Shown one piece after another: positions 23,563-34,798 of a DNA stretch of 64,000 nt (its first letter is position 1; the number at the start of each line of letters is the position of its first letter). Origin of the DNA: Heliopora coerulea (taxonomy: Eukaryota > Cnidaria > Anthozoa > Scleralcyonacea > Helioporidae). Location: positions 434,001 to 498,000 of the forward strand of contig JASJOG010000212.1 of assembly GCA_030142905.1 (NCBI GenBank), given 5' to 3'. The notes beneath the pieces were generated by a model. That model was not told the DNA's origin, did not search any database, and saw nothing but the letters and a program-made list of their open reading frames with translations. The position numbers were made by a program, and so were the translations under genes.

Positions 23563-26500
23563 ATGGCGGATGACACTGATGAAGGTGACAATGAAATAAG
23601 TCCGGAAGAACAATCCATTTTATTGGAATTTCAAGTTAGTATTCCTATAGGCTTGGTGTTATTTTACTTAAGTAAAACATTTCGATTAATTTGCCGTATT
23701 CTTTTGAAGGATATAACTGGGATAGATAATTTAGATGAATGTAAACGTCATCTCACCCGCCATAGATGGGATTTGCAGGTACATGTAGCATGGTTTTCCA
23801 GATATTTTAAAGTCATTAAAAATTTTAATTTTGTTGCCATCTTAATTGGATATTAATTTTTTGTATATATTTTTTGTTTAGATTGCAGTGCAAGATGCCC
23901 TAAACGAAGCAGAAGGACGAACTGATGTTTACCAACAAGGAGAAGAATCGGACAGCGATCAGGAGTACGTTTAACTAACTTCTGTTTATGTATATGAAAA
24001 CGGTTCAAGAATTTTTTAGTAATACAGTGTTTATTGTTGATCTTAACATTTGCAAAACGAGTTGGCATAACTTATGAATTATTTAAATGTTTATCAACCC
24101 TTACAACTAATTATTTATCATTGCTAATAACTCATTATTTTACTTGTCAGTGGGAGACCAACCATAAGGGAGTAGGGATTAACTTGCTTTCAAAATACTG
24201 CAGCTATACTATTTAAGTGAAAGTACAATTAGAGGACTTTCAAGACAGAAAACTCACTGTTTTATGATTAGTATCTGTGGATGGCTAATTGGGTAATAGA
24301 CCAAAACCATGAAATAAAAATGGAGTACTGCGTAGGCAGTGTGGAAATTGAAGTGAAATAATCCGAAAAGTTTGAGTACTGCTGAAATGTGAGAGTAGTT
24401 ATCTAACATTTCGAGCGAAGGGCCTTAGCTCAAAATGTTAGATAACTCCTCTTACATTTCAGCAGTACTCAAACCTTTCTAATTGGGTAATAAGTGTTCA
24501 CTTTCCCTAACTGGAAATGTGGCATAGTGATCAAACATCATTGAAAACACTGTCATCAAATTTTACTGTGTGAAAGTACTGACAAAAATTAAGCTAGTGT
24601 TGAAATTTATCTAAAAATCATGAAAGATACCTTATTACTTGACAGAACAAATCTAAATATTCCAGCAGTTTTTGGCATTTAATAGCCATGGCATTTGTAG
24701 CCTGGCCTATGTACCCTTGGATTTTCAATAAACATTTTTTCACACAAGCTTTTTAGGCTTCTAACTGCCAAATTCTTTCTGATGTTATTTGTAAGACAAG
24801 TAAATGATAATTTTATTTTGTACCATGTATTACTGCAAACAAGGAGATTTGACTGCAAACATTTGTCCTTATTTAACCCATGGATTTTATGCACAGTTAT
24901 AGTGTTCAGTATAGAATATAACAATATTCTTTAAAGCAATCTGATTTGATAACCTTGAATTATATATTAAACCAATAAAATAGAAGTAGAAAGCTTGGCT
25001 GAGCCATACTACAAAAAGGGTGAGCACACTGGTATATGGTTGTTTATATCAGTTAAATTGCAGTAAACAGCTTTGGTAATTTTACTTTAGGTCACACATC
25101 TGTGACAGGGAGTGGGTATTTGATCTGAACTAATGATTTGGCTTGTGATTGTCATGCTCATGAAAGGAGGAATCTAAACCTGTAGTGAGCACATAATTAG
25201 TGCACAAATATACATTATCAAGACCTTTGAACAACATGAACAATGTCAATTCAGTCAGACAATACTCTAGTGATAAAGATTATTGCCCAGCAAATAATTA
25301 TCACTTTATCACTAGACTTCGTTTTCCGCCTGGTATCTCAATTGCCGAAATCCAGACAATACTCTACCTGAAAACACTTTGGATTGCCTACAGTATATTT
25401 TTCCTGGAAAATTCCTCAGTTATTGGTAACATGTAATCCTGTGCATCCTTCCTATAGAAATAATTTTGTATTTGTCAGTTTTTGTTGTCTACTGTATTTC
25501 TCATTGGAGATGTAATTTCCAAACCTTTTCAAAGTAAAAGAATAAATATAGGTTCAGTGTATCCTAGAACTAAAGGGAATATCAAGATTTGCATTGTTTT
25601 TCATCCAAAAATGCTGGTGAAGTGCATGTCATTCATGAGATTTTTCTTTGTCTTGATTCAGTTTTGAAAGACATAATGGTTCTGGTCCAGTTATACCACA
25701 GGCACCCAGGGTAAGATTAAAAAATTGTTAATATTAAATGACTAATTCCCAGCAGTTATTATATCAAAATGTTTGTTAACTCTTGTTAAGCAAATTAATT
25801 CTGTACAAATTTTATGTTTTGTAAAAATAATTTTTCAATTTTATTTGCCTGGTGTGTATTCTGCCAAAGCATGGTAGATGCTACTGGAAAAGAATCATTG
25901 CAAGAAGTTTGAAATTGGCACAAAAATGCTTAGTGACCCAGTGCTGTTTCTCTGAGACATTCAATACTATTTTTTGTCAGCAGTTTAACCTACTTCAATA
26001 TTTTGCTCTGGTTCACACCAGAACATTTTGCTCTAGCTAAAGGATGATTAATAGGTTAACAACCTCTTCTTGAGTACTGTTAAGACCTGCATCAGCTATA
26101 CACTCAAGGTTTTCATAGCAGTTATTTACTTCTACAAAGTACATTTGATTAGAGTACAGTGTCTGTCATTTTCTTCCTGTAAATAATAGAAATAACTTTT
26201 GTGGAAAGTGAATTGAGACTGTTGATTCTTTGTTACATGTATAAGGTATGAATCTGTTATCACATTTAAAATTTTTAATTTGGTTTGTTTTAAATAGTTG
26301 TTTTGTTTGGTGAAATTTCTGTTTTTTAGGAATGGGCAAGTTTGGTATTGTCAGTGGTTAGCTTCCCTTTTCAATTCACTTTCTCAATAATTTCAGATCT
26401 TTGGAGATTTATTGGTAATGTTTTCAAAAATTTTTTTACAGACATCACCCTTGATTTGCTAATGTTTATATTTTATTTCCTGCATGGTCAGAAGTTATAA

Positions 26501-28167
26501 TTTTCTTAGTTATTATGTTATTATATACAGGCAGAGAACATGATAATTTGTATTTCTTTGTAATTTTCAGTTAGTCTTGTTTGGCCTTCTTTATATGGAG
26601 GTAGGTTGTGCTACATTTTCCTGTAAAGTGTAAACTTTCTTTTATTCTATTTTATGACCAACTGACATTGATTGCTGTAGTGGAGAATTAAAATCCATTA
26701 GGGAACTCGTGAAGTAGACATCTTCCCATATCAGGGAGAAGGAAACAATACAATGTTTGTCAATACTACATAATTATACTGTACATATTGTGTATAAAGT
26801 GGAGTATTTTTTTTCATCCTTTATTGTTTAGCTGATACAACCCCTATTGAAGATATTTTAAATTTCAAGGAAGACTTTGAGAGCAAATATGGAAGAACTC
26901 ATCCAACATTTTATGAAGGCAGTTATGGTCAGGCTATTGAAGATGCAAAGAAGGAACTTCGCTTTCTGTTGGTTTATCTCCACTCATCAGAACACAAAGA
27001 CACAGAGCAATTTTGTAGGTTCGTGTGACTTCATGGTGAACTTTTAATTGGGCAACAAAACAACTTACTTTTTCAGCAAAGCACTTTAATCTATAGGTCA
27101 TACTGTAATTCACCCTGGTGGCATGCTTTTTTGTGAATTTCAGAATTTCAGAATTTTGTTATTCAATTTTGACAATTTACTGTCTTTAAACATGTCTGCA
27201 TTTTTTAACTCATTCCCTGAACTGGATACAACTTTTATGTCAGTTTATGAACATTACAAACCTTCCCATCTGATTGATTGCTGCCTAGAGGCTGATGGCC
27301 TGATGCATGTTACTAGTCACTGGAAGGTCACAATGTTATTGTACTGTCTTCATGCACCAAATCCACACCTCAAAACTAGATGTAACTTCACTGAATTTAC
27401 AAACTGGAAAATTTCTCTGCATTTCTATGTCCATTACAAGTGATTTTACCAAACTTACCTCCTTTTCTGTTACAGTTGGATTGTATTTGAATCAAACAAG
27501 AAGGCTTTCTTCCAATCCTTTTTGAAAATTTGATTTTTGTGTTTGTGGTTGTGTTTTTCATAAATTTGATTTTTATGTTGCTAGTTGTGCTATTTTTGTA
27601 GGTCAACTTTAACAAATGAAGGTTTTAAGGAATATGTTAATGGAAACATGTTGTTTTGGGCTGCAGATGTTCAAAGTAGGGAGGGTTACAGAGGTAAGGT
27701 TTTGATTAATATTATGAAGAATAATATCTGTATATCTATCTTCCTCCTGGGGAGTTACATTTGCTTGTCAAAACATTCTCCACAGTAATGTTTGGTCTCA
27801 CTGTAAGATTTAATTTATGATTACAGTGTCCTGTGCATTAAGGGAGACTACATATCCATTCATGGCTGTTATATGTCTAAGAGATAATCGTATGATGGTG
27901 GTAGGAAGGCTACAAGGTCAGTAGTTATTAAAATGTTACTGACTTATGTTGTACAAACTATCAAAATGGAAATATTAAAAACAATCATAAAAAAACTCAT
28001 TAAAAATTGCCTGATGTTAACTTGATGGCATACAAAATTATTTAGGAGCAAAGGTGAAATTTAGAATATTATTCTTGTTAAAGCCATATGATTTTATTCA
28101 AGATAGTAAGGTGCTGTCCCAGAATGAGCTAATCAGAATTGTAAATGTGAGAAAGTAATTGTTTGCC

Positions 28168-28201
<34 letters not shown>

Positions 28202-31200
28202 GTTGTCTTACGGCCGTTTTCCCTGCTTACTCAGGGGTTGGCCGGCGGCTCTACACAGCAGCCTCCTCCACCTCTCCCTATCCTTTACATCTTTCCTTTT
28301 CAACCCGCACTCTCTCATGTCCCTTTCCACCACCTGGCTCCATGTCATCCTTGGCCTTCCTCATCCTCTCTTACCTTCCGCCTCAAATGACATGATCTTT
28401 TTTACACAACCATCATTATCCTTCCGCAGCACATGTCCCAACCGTCTTAACCTATTCCGTTTCACGTCGTCAGACACTGACTCAATCCCCATTCTTTCCC
28501 TCAGCTCTGCACTCAGCACTCCATCCCTCAGCGATACACCACACATCCATCTCACCACCCTCATCTCCGTACGTTCCAATCTCCCACTCTGCTCCGCCGT
28601 CATGACCCACGTTTCACTTCCATATACCACAGCACTCCTCACACATGTCACATACAGCTTCCCCTTCAGTTTAAATGACACTTCCTTCCTTGTCAAACTT
28701 CCTCCACGCACAATGCGCCCTTGCCACGGAGCAGAATTCGCTCCTCCACGCCCATTCAGCATATCACTCAGGTAACAAAACTTTCCAACATTCTCTAAGT
28801 GAACCCCATTTCCCAGATCCAAGCTCTCCTCCACATTCCCATCCTCTTCATCACCTTCTCTTTCACACGTCTTGCACACAAACGTATCCTCAACTCTAAC
28901 CAGAGAGCCCTTCACACCTGAGCATCGCTTGTGTACCCATCCACTGCATCCCGTACATCTGATAGAATTGCTCCCAACACCCTTTCCGCATACAGTACAT
29001 GGCCACTTCCCCAGTCTTTCAACATCACCACAATTAATTCTTCCCTGACACCATCACCTTTGTTTTACCAACGTTCATCTTCAACCCTTTCGCCTCCATG
29101 CACTCTTTCCACCGCAGCACTTTCCCCTTAAGTTCCTCAATGCTCTCAGCCATCAGAACTAAATCGTCAGCATATAACAGCTCCCACGGCAGGCCCTCCC
29201 TAACGTCTTGCGTCAGTGCCTCCATCACAACCACAAGCAGTAAGGGACTCAGAACCGATCCCTGACGATGACTTGAGTTTGCACTGATTGATTTATTCTG
29301 TTCAAAAAGGTTTAATGCGCAATTTATGAAATTTGTTATTTTTTTTGATGACTTGACGTTTCAGGTCTCATGAATGTAGATGCTTGTGTGGCCAGACTGA
29401 CTCAGATATTACAGGATAATGAAGCATCATTAATAGCTGCCAGAGCTGAAAGGTACTGGAAATATCAAATGGAAACAAAAAACCAATGTGCATGACACTT
29501 AAACTTTAATCGTTACCTCTAACGTCCAGGGTCCTCTCTATAGTGAGTTAAACTGTCCAGCGTTAGCCGGGTATAAATCTTACTTTAAGCAGAGTAAAAT
29601 AATCTTACTTTAAGCAGAGTAAAATAATCTTACTTTAGTCAGAGTAAAATAATCTTACTTTAGCTAAAGTAAAATAATTTGACGTTAGCTAAAGTAAAAT
29701 ATTATGACGTTGGCCAAAGTAAAGCTGAAATGACGTTAAGCAGAGTAAAATAATCTTACTTTAGTCAGAGTAAAATAATCTTACTTTAGCTAAAGTAAAA
29801 TAATATGACGTTAGCCAAAAGTAAAATAATTTGACGTTAGCCAAAGTAAAATAATATGATGTTAGCCAAAGTAAAATAATCTGACCTTAGCTAGCGTAAA
29901 ATAATCTGACTTTAACCAGCGTAAAATAGTATGGTTTTAACCAAAGTAAAGTAATTTGACCTTAGCTGGAGTAAAATAATCTTACTTTAACCAGAAAAAT
30001 AATAATCTGATTGTACCTAGAGTAAAAAGTTAGTAGGCCAATGCCGACAGATAAAAGTTAATGAGATTGACATGCATAGGATAAGATAGCCACAATATTC
30101 TTTGATTTGTGAGCTCCAAGCATTTATCAAAGTGTAAAGGACATAAATTATGTTAAATGTAAGTGCAGTAAACATAAATTATGTCACGTGTCAGGGTCAA
30201 TAAATGACCTTCGTAGGATTTAATTAAAGAATTTCATTTTTAATAAAAATGTTTAAAGACTAAAATGTCTCATGCAATTCTTTCCTAATAATAATAATAA
30301 AAATATTTTATGTAAAAACAAATGTATATAAAAACATTTTGGCTAGTACAAAGGAATGAAACACTGACAGTTCTTTTTTATGCTATTATGCTAATGATAT
30401 GATTTTGTAATGATCCAAATTTAAGCTGTTCCAGTCTAGGGCGGCCTTTTCTATTTTCTTCTGGGTTAAGGTGGGCTACGGTGTTTAGTTGCGGCTAACG
30501 GCACAGGACCTCTTCAGCGTTGGAAAGATTGTTATGCTGTTGATTGTTATGGCAAGAACGAGTCCGTAAGAAACTGATGTTTGGCAGCAGGGCTATTGTT
30601 GAGGCCTTGTCGTAATATTTTGGTGTAATACTAACATACCTTGGTGGTGTTGTGGATTTGCACTCAGCGTACTTTACCTTTGTTTCAATCACGATAACGT
30701 GAAGAAAGAAACCCAACAAAGGTTTTTGAAGGACCTCAATGCATCCGGTTGGTGAAAATCCATCAAAACCTAAATTAAGCAACGTAACTACTACGTTAAC
30801 TCTATTGTTTTCTACTAGTTACTAAACGTTCATGGTCACTTCGTAAAGAGAGAAACCTGACACTCCAAAATGATAAGCTCCTGGTTAAATTAGCGGGATA
30901 TCAAACTTTCAAATATTTTTTCTAGAGAAGAACGAAGTTTCAATCAGACATTAAGGGCAGAACAAGACGCAGCATATCTGGAATCCCTCAGAGCTGACCA
31001 AGAAAAGGTATCTAAAAAGTCCTTTCTTTGTAGGCCAAACCATTCCCTACTACATATCTTATATTCATTCATTTTACTTGGCCTGCTTATGTAGGAGAGG
31101 CGGAAAAGTTTGGAGGCTGAAACAAAACGTCTCCAAGAAGAAAAAAGAAAGGGCAAAGAACAATCTTTACAGAACAAAATGAAGGTAGACACAGAGATAA

Positions 31201-32221
31201 ACAAACCAAGGCGTGTTTGTCCTGTATGGTTATGATGATATCGAGTTCTCTTTCCTCCTAGGCTATTGCAGAGAAGAGAAAGCAATTAATAGAAAGTCTT
31301 TCTCCAGAGCCAGAGAGCAATGATCCCGAAGCTATACGCATTGTAATACGCTTGCCTCATGGGGAAAGGATGGATCGCTATTTCCTTAAAACAGATTACC
31401 TGCAGGTATTTCACCAAACACTGGTTCTATCGTCTCATTTTGCTGTCTTTTTTGACTCAAAGCTAAATAGTTGGAACATCGTACTATTATTCGTTGTGAC
31501 TTAAACTACAAAATAACAAACTATATCTAGCAGGGATGTAGCCTGAGAAAAATAAGTGCCGCGTAAAAATATCCTGATTTAATTTTCATCATGTCTTACC
31601 ATGTTTTCATTATGATGTCCTCCTCTGGAAATTTTTCAGGGAAACTTTTCAGACAAATCGCAAAGTCCTGAAGATGGGCTTTGTGACTTGCCTGCTAATT
31701 CAAAGAAGCAGTTGGAATGTATCCGTATCTTCGACGCGCAGACAACACGCTGTGCGTGGGTCCCTGTGCAATCAGATATAATCTTACAACCCGCGTAAGT
31801 AATAATGCATAGTCCATAGTAGTTAAGCGGTGACAAGGCCCCAAGGACTGGGTGGGTTAGGCCATCAAAATTGAATTTTTCCGGGTGGCTTCCAATGGAC
31901 GAAACTGACATTGCTTTAGAGTGAAGTACTACACATAATGTCTTCTGTCCACACGTGCTTTTCAGTTGGAAACATAGTTAAATTCATTTCTTGCCCGTTG
32001 TGGTGACTCATGTGTTCTGGGTTGTTTCTTAGTCTCTGTACAATTACGTGTTCTGCAACGACCAATGTCCATATGACTTCAAGTTAGTGTCCCATTTTCC
32101 AAGAAAAGTGTTCGAACTTGGTTCTAACAATGATGCTACCTTAGAAGAAGTTGGCCTGTCGACATCAGCAACACTCTATGTTCAAGATATGACCGAGGAG
32201 GATGGCAGCGAAGAGGACTGA
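23563..32221 (+). CDS. FAF2: FAF2/UBXD8, UBA-UAS-UBX ubiquitin adaptor, complete
   Basis: Fourteen exons: 23563-23634, 23710-23778, 23882-23964, 25662-25710, 26330-26414, 26571-26600, 26832-27018, 27602-27693, 27827-27916, 29365-29452, 30926-31007, about 31095-31184, 31262-31405 and 32033-32221. They give 449 residues (human about 445) with all phases matching. Order: UBA domain (residues 1-55, LLEFQDITGIDNLDECKRHL); hydrophobic hairpin (about 92-130, LVLSVVSFPFQFTFSIISDL); UAS thioredoxin-like domain (about 135-285, ELRFLLVYLH, NMLFWAADV, YPFMAVICLRDNRMMVVGRL); charged coiled coil (about 290-350, YLESLRADQEKERR); C-terminal UBX domain (about 365-449, IRIVIRLPHGER, HFPRKV). The family inserts a hairpin in ER and lipid-droplet membranes and recruits p97/VCP to ubiquitylated clients in ERAD. 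Usual order and length suggest a working gene. Confidence 0.95.
24285..24492. mobile_element. Foldback insertion with 14-bp target duplication (copy 2)
   Basis: In a FAF2 intron. The 14-mer ctaattgggtaata occurs at 24285-24298 and 24479-24492. The 180-bp insert between them ends in a large hairpin (arms about 24366-24416 and 24427-24478, around gaagggcctt). The first 65 bases of the insert are outside the hairpin. Arm sequence (taacatttcgagc, agctcaaaatgtta) is related to the element at 16340-16588. Confidence 0.7.
28168..29278 (-). mobile_element. 5'-truncated, frameshifted non-LTR retrotransposon (LINE)
   Basis: Inside the FAF2 intron between 27916 and 29365, opposite to the gene. Read on the minus strand from about 29275: the end of a reverse transcriptase domain (RQGSVLSPLL, then the catalytic LLYADDLVLMAES), a one-base frameshift near 29035, a Cys/His motif (CTVCGKGVGSNSIRC, CSGWVHKRCSG), then the typical C-terminal RT tail (YGSETWVMTAEQ, RMGIESVSDDVKRNRLRRLG). 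A further frame change near 28361 leads to GRPRMTWSQVVERDM and the 3' end. The element ends in a (GTT)n tail, seen as (CAA)n at 28169-28200. No endonuclease domain or 5' part remains, so it is dead. Clade not determined. Confidence 0.85.
28169..28200 (+). repeat. (CAA)n microsatellite, tail of the LINE
   Basis: About ten perfect trinucleotide units at the 3' boundary of the minus-strand LINE, consistent with a microsatellite tail laid down by target-primed reverse transcription. Confidence 0.85.
29571..30032 (+). repeat. 25-bp minisatellite, ~18 copies, in FAF2 intron
   Basis: Unit of 25 bases, taatcttactttagctaaag plus taaaa, with variants in the middle (cttactttaagcagag, cttactttagtcagag, ttgacgttagccaaag). 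I count 18 copies, mostly 25 bases. The series of variants in copies 2-5 is echoed in copies 7-11, suggesting higher-order duplication of a block of about five units. It lies between FAF2 exons 10 and 11. Confidence 0.9.
31640..31794 (+). other. Possible cryptic or alternative exon within FAF2
   Basis: A 155-base stretch bounded by atttttcag and gtaagt is open in the phase needed after FAF2 exon 13. It would encode about 51 residues (GNFSDKSQSPEDGLCDLPAN at the start). It is not part of the conserved UBX domain: exon 13 splices in phase 0 directly to 32033 and restores the family sequence. Because 155 is not a multiple of three, including it would shift frame and stop about 18 codons into the last exon, truncating UBX. 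Could be a poison exon or chance. Confidence 0.35.
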
Positions 32222-32489
32222 ACACCAGCCAGGCATGAGTCTGGTAAATAGTGACGTCTTTTAAAAGGTACTCGGGGGAAAAATTGACCATAATGCACCC
32301 GGTTTGGAAAAACAAACAGAAACTACTCAGTCGAGTTCTTTTAATTGTTTTTCTAATTGACTAAGATGCAACAGTTTTACTAAAAGTTGGAAATGAATTT
32401 AATTTATTAGAACCATTTTAGTCTCCAGACTCTCTACCTCAAGTTCAACGAACATTTGACGTTTATTCTAGATAACATGAAATGGGATT

Positions 32490-33595
32490 TCTATTTGAAG
32501 GACATTTTCGGGTGTCAAAATCTTACATTCCCAGCAGGTGGCCCAAGAGTTGCATGTTTTGCAAATGATCCCTGCTGGGTCTTAAAAATGTGAGATTCTG
32601 ATTAAGGCTGTCAGTTTTCGTTTAATTTAGTATCCATTTAAACGGATGTTTCATAAACGTTTAAACGTTTGTTTCCAACAAACAATTACCTCCTGGGGGG
32701 GTTAAAGACCGGAAGTGGCAAGGATGTAAAAGCGCAAAATTGGGCACGAAATTTTGAAGCAAAGCAAAGTTAACTTTTTTCGTCAATATAGAATGAACAT
32801 TAAATAACTTCACAATTTAGCATTTTTGTTCAAAAAAATTCAACATGTTTACGTTATCTGGCAGCAAGCAACTTCGCTTGTGATTTACAATATTGCCAGC
32901 TCGTCGAATACACTCTCTCCGACGGAACAGACGTGGCAGGTATTGCGAGATATTTTTGCGCTACTTTTGAAATTGCTGGGAAACGGGAAAGCATTTTCTT
33001 TCCACCACTGCAGAGGGTCGGTTCCGTTGTCCGCTTGAGCAGTTTGCAAGTACGCCGCGAACTCGTTGACAGAGTCCTTAGTTGTGTCTGCATTTTCGTT
33101 CGCAGTATTTCTCCAAGAACCTGCAAGCAAAAAGTCCATTCCGGGTGCAGGTTTGGACTTTTTTGCCTTTGACAATCACTAGTGTGATTTGTTTTATTTC
33201 TTCCCTGATGGCTTCGAAGGGAGCTGCTCTGCTTTCTTGGTCGTCAGTGCCCGTCAGTGCGCTTCAGATCGGAGGTTGTTTTTTTAAACGACACAATAGA
33301 TGGTAAGATGCTAGATCGCACAATAGCTTTAACCGGTTTTAACCTGCGTCTATTTTTTATGTACTGGCACGTCTGTGACGCAGACTAAACAGTTCTATAC
33401 CGCAGCAAAAGAGACTAGCATTTACTGATGGTTTCACACTATTCTTGCTGGTAGATTACTGAAATACTGAGTGTTCTAAAGTTAAACGGTTAAACGTTTA
33501 GTCATTTACTAAAGGGATATTGATCTTTCTAAACGTTTAAACGTTTAACCGTGACAGCCTTAATTCTGATACTTGAAATATAAATTTGATGACGG
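32490..33595. repeat. Older palindromic element interrupted by the hAT insertion
   Basis: Left arm attttcgggtgtcaaaatc, then ttacattcccagcagg (about 32501-32540), is complementary to ccctgctgggtcttaaaaat plus gtgagattctgat (about 32570-32602). The match continues only after the hAT element (acttgaaat, from 33571), so the palindrome existed before the hAT insertion. Confidence 0.55.
32603..33562 (-). mobile_element. Dead hAT DNA transposon with TIRs and 8-bp TSD
   Basis: A 960-bp element with terminal inverted repeats TAAGGCTGTCA at both ends and a perfect 8-bp duplication attctgat at 32595-32602 and 33563-33570, the hallmark of hAT insertion. On the minus strand it keeps only the C-terminal dimerisation part of the transposase, split over two frames: DPLQWWKENAFPFP in one and SKVAQKYLAIPATSVPSERV in the other. 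The DDE core is missing and at least one frameshift is present, so it cannot encode a transposase. The sub-terminal regions are rich in the motif aaacgtttaaacgttt. Confidence 0.9.
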
Positions 33596-34798
33596 CAAGT
33601 GCCTCTTGAGAACTTCTAGTGAACAGGAAGTTAGTTCGATTAAACAACACCGTGGTTAACAGAACAGTTAGGTTGCTATCTGCTACACCTGGCCTTTTCT
33701 TCGGCTGCACATTTTTGGGAACCACCTTAGTGACGCTAGTGGTGAATTGTCTGTTTCTAGAAACCCACGAAAACAGATGAAAAACAACCGTAGTAGATGG
33801 ATTGTACCATAGCACGACATTAAGTCTAATTTTATGAATGCCAACAGTCCTTAGCGTTTATCCTACCGATGTTTCTTTTGTTCGTTGCTTGTCTTGAGGC
33901 ACTGCACCTTCTGGTATTGAGGTATTGTTGACGTATTTGCATGATCTTGTAGAAATTTCTCGAACGACATGCCAAGTGCAGCTTATCCTATAGACGGTGT
34001 TTAGTATGATTGCGTACGTCAAAATAAGTCAGTCCATTCCAGGCAATTAAAAACAGCCGAACGGGTTGAATTTATTGCGCTTTAAGGTCGTATCTTGTTG
34101 ACCTCTGTCAGAAAGCGTTATCATCCCGGTTCAAGCGGCCCTACTTTTCATGAGGCGAGCTAAATTACAGTTTCAGTAGACCGAAATTAACAAGGCGAAA
34201 CATAATTCAGCTGGACCTAAACTACAACTAGAAATAAACAGGAAAATCGTTCTTGTTGGTTGAAGCAAAGATTATCATGTAACTATGCGTTTGGTTCGTG
34301 GGGTCATGGAATGGTTGACGTTTGACCCAAAGCCCAACTATATCGGTCTTTCCAGCCACCTTTGCGCACGAAGAACGTTTGAGTCGACCCTAACGCCATC
34401 AGTCGAACTTAACTGGGACAAACGTCTAACTTTTCTTGCACTTAAATTGATTAACTGAGTTCGGTTAATGAGCAGAAGGGCGTACGTCTCGTACCTAAGA
34501 TTTGCGTGACCTTTCAAGTAACTGAAATAAACCATGCACGATAAACAAAGGAAAACATTAAAACGTACATGAAGTTCAGCATTGAATTACTGCCTGATAA
34601 GCTGAATTTTGTATAATCCAACTGTAAATTTTGATCATCTGAAGCAATCCAAATTACCAAACAAGACATGTTACTACTTGTCAACTAATGTCCTTAATTT
34701 TCAAGTGCTTTGTCGATCTTGAAGAATGTTCTTAGTATTCCACCGTGTACTTCATGCGGACCTTGTATTCGCCAACCTTTAATGGACTTAGTCATTTT

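Larger units (their letters stand above)
32222..34798. other. Downstream region of FAF2, holding a hAT relic
   Basis: Convergent space between FAF2 and the minus-strand LicD-type gene. Apart from the hAT element (32603-33562) and the palindrome it sits in, I see no gene. Open frames 33537-33815 and 34338-34535 (minus) are featureless. Confidence 0.55.

Noticed and set aside
28159..28899. Plus-strand Ser/Pro-rich open frames
   Set aside because: They are the antisense of the minus-strand LINE.
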